Shown here one piece after another: positions 63,141-64,000 of a stretch of DNA of 64,000 nt. Each line of letters starts with the position of its first letter. The first letter of the stretch is position 1. The notes under the pieces are model-generated. The model did no database searches. It saw nothing but the letters and a program-made list of their open reading frames with translations, and was not told the origin of the DNA. This stretch comes from Phaeobacter porticola (GTDB lineage Bacteria > Pseudomonadota > Alphaproteobacteria > Rhodobacterales > Rhodobacteraceae). Position numbers and translations under genes: made by a program. The stretch is taken from NCBI RefSeq assembly GCF_001888185.1, contig NZ_CP016365.1, positions 154,459 through 218,458 of the forward strand. The letters run 5' to 3'.

Positions 63141-63913
63141 ACCTTCTGAAACCTCTCATGCAGCCGCATCGCATAGTATTGCTGGCGCTGTTCTTGGGCC
63201 TGATTGCCTGGTGTGCGCTCACGATGCGCTGGGATTGGATACCAACCTATGCACCCCTCGCGCTCGAGGGGTTATGGACAACCATTTGGATCCTTATCGT
63301 TACAACCATCCTCGGGTTCGCCTTGGCGGTACCTCTGGGCCTCGCTCAGGCTGTCGGCCCTTGGTATCTCTCTGTGCCCGCACGGGTGTTCTGTACGGTC
63401 ATCCGCGGCACACCGTTGTTGTTACAGATCTGGCTGCTTTACTACGGGCTAGGCTCGCTGTTTCCACAGTTCCCCTGGATCCGCTCTAGCGAGCTATGGC
63501 CCTATTTGCGCCAGGCCTGGCCTTACGCGGTGCTGGCGCTCACACTCTCCTACGCAGGCTATGAGGGCGAAGTAATGCGTGGAGCTTTCTCAGGTGTGGC
63601 CAAGGGTCAGCTGGAGGCTGCAAAAGCTTACGGGATGCCCCGGGCCACAATGTTCCGCCGTATCTGGCTGCCACAGGCCGTGCGCAACGTGCTGCCGACA
63701 CTTGGCGGCGAAACCATCCTACAGCTGAAGGCAACACCACTTGTTGCTACGATTACGGTATTGGACATCTATGCGGTCTCTTCGCGGGTGCGTTCTGATA
63801 CTTTCATCGTCTATGAACCGCTTCTGCTGCTCGCGCTCGTTTACATGGTGATTGCTGGTTTGATCACGCTGGCCTTTCGCAGGTTTGAAAATCAGGTTCC
63901 CAACCGCCGCTAA
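63137..63913 (+). CDS. Polar amino acid ABC transporter permease (HisM-like)
   Basis: A 258-residue permease with about five helices. VIRGTPLLLQIWLLYYGLG and the EAA loop GQLEAAKAYGMPRATMFRRIWLPQA are typical. GGAGGG lies before the ATG at 63137, which overlaps the preceding stop. It forms the channel with the HisQ-like subunit. Confidence 0.94.
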   Translation: MNLLKPLMQPHRIVLLALFLGLIAWCALTMRWDWIPTYAPLALEGLWTTIWILIVTTILGFALAVPLGLAQAVGPWYLSVPARVFCTVIRGTPLLLQIWLLYYGLGSLFPQFPWIRSSELWPYLRQAWPYAVLALTLSYAGYEGEVMRGAFSGVAKGQLEAAKAYGMPRATMFRRIWLPQAVRNVLPTLGGETILQLKATPLVATITVLDIYAVSSRVRSDTFIVYEPLLLLALVYMVIAGLITLAFRRFENQVPNRR

Positions 63914-63941
63914 GCGTGGTGCACACCTCGGGTCCGACCAT

Positions 63942-63972
63942 AGCCCCCAAGCATTGCTCTGGGGGCTTCTTC
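63942..63972 (+). terminator. Terminator after the amino acid transporter operon
   Basis: AGCCCCC (63942-63948) pairs with GGGGGCT (63961-63967), then TCTTC follows. The T-run is broken but the stem and place fit a rho-independent terminator. Confidence 0.8.
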
Positions 63973-64000
63973 ATGCGCGCAGTCCCGTCAAGCTATCGCA

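Noticed and set aside
56300..63950. Possible genomic island, because the GC looks higher than in the first 50 kb
   Set aside because: No integrase, tRNA, direct repeats or sharp boundary were seen; tightly overlapping operons alone can explain it.
1..64000. tRNA, rRNA, CRISPR, insertion sequences and phage genes
   Set aside because: None was recognised on reading both strands; small non-coding RNAs cannot be excluded without a covariance search.

Overview
The window reads as a chromosome segment of a marine alphaproteobacterium of the Rhodobacterales (Roseobacter group). The reasons are moderately high GC, dense operons with ATGA-type overlaps, and the gene content: BCCT and Rieske quaternary-amine catabolism, a DUF3726 protein, an alphaproteobacterial Zur-type operator and a GcvT-type FAD dehydrogenase. 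No rRNA, tRNA, insertion sequence, phage gene or CRISPR array was seen. All assignments come from reading the sequence and recalling families; no database search was run.

Layout. 1-12.1 kb: quaternary-amine/betaine catabolism (truncated BCCT transporter, two poorly known proteins, Ldh-family dehydrogenase; convergent to it a Rieske oxygenase, aldehyde dehydrogenase, small protein and DMGDH/sarcosine-dehydrogenase-like flavoprotein; LysR regulator and a divergent Rieske reductase). 12.2-14.3 kb: a secreted protein divergent from a Cys-rich MarR regulator with two palindromic operators, plus a MOSC protein. 14.3-23.3 kb: haem acquisition (TonB, two ExbD, ExbB, a periplasmic protein, TonB-dependent receptor; divergent HmuSTUV). 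23.3-29.2 kb: flavin monooxygenase and cupin with an AraC regulator, a TetR regulator, and a PepSY membrane protein with a small secreted partner. 29.5-38.9 kb: a chemosensory system (CheY, CheR, CheW, CheA, CheY, STAS protein on the minus strand; a chemoreceptor, an atypical CheB and CheD on the plus strand). 39-41.7 kb: ModABC molybdate transport. 41.9-46.3 kb: a DAO-family oxidase, then Zur and ZnuABC zinc uptake with a Zur-box. 46.5-49.7 kb: a hybrid histidine kinase with a PhnD-like binding protein. 49.9-53.9 kb: a 1341-residue fusion protein. 54-56.2 kb: RpiR-type regulator and UDP-sugar dehydrogenase. 56.3-63.9 kb: an arginine/methylarginine module (DDAH, AruI-like decarboxylase, AruH-like transaminase, TetR) divergent from a polar amino acid ABC transporter.

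The most unusual locus is 49882-53907. One gene encodes N-terminal membrane segments, two rhodanese domains placed where YidC has its periplasmic P1 domain, a YidC/Oxa1-like membrane core, and a cytoplasmic ATP-grasp plus phosphohistidine module laid out like rifampicin phosphotransferase. I know of no described protein with this architecture. It is divergent from the PhnD-like protein and hybrid kinase, which suggests, but does not show, that the kinase pair senses the signal that controls it.

Other points of note are a CheB whose receiver domain lacks the phosphorylation residues, a chemoreceptor gene whose 3' third is far richer in GC than its 5' part, and DDAH linked to the arginine transaminase pathway, which points to use of methylated arginines.
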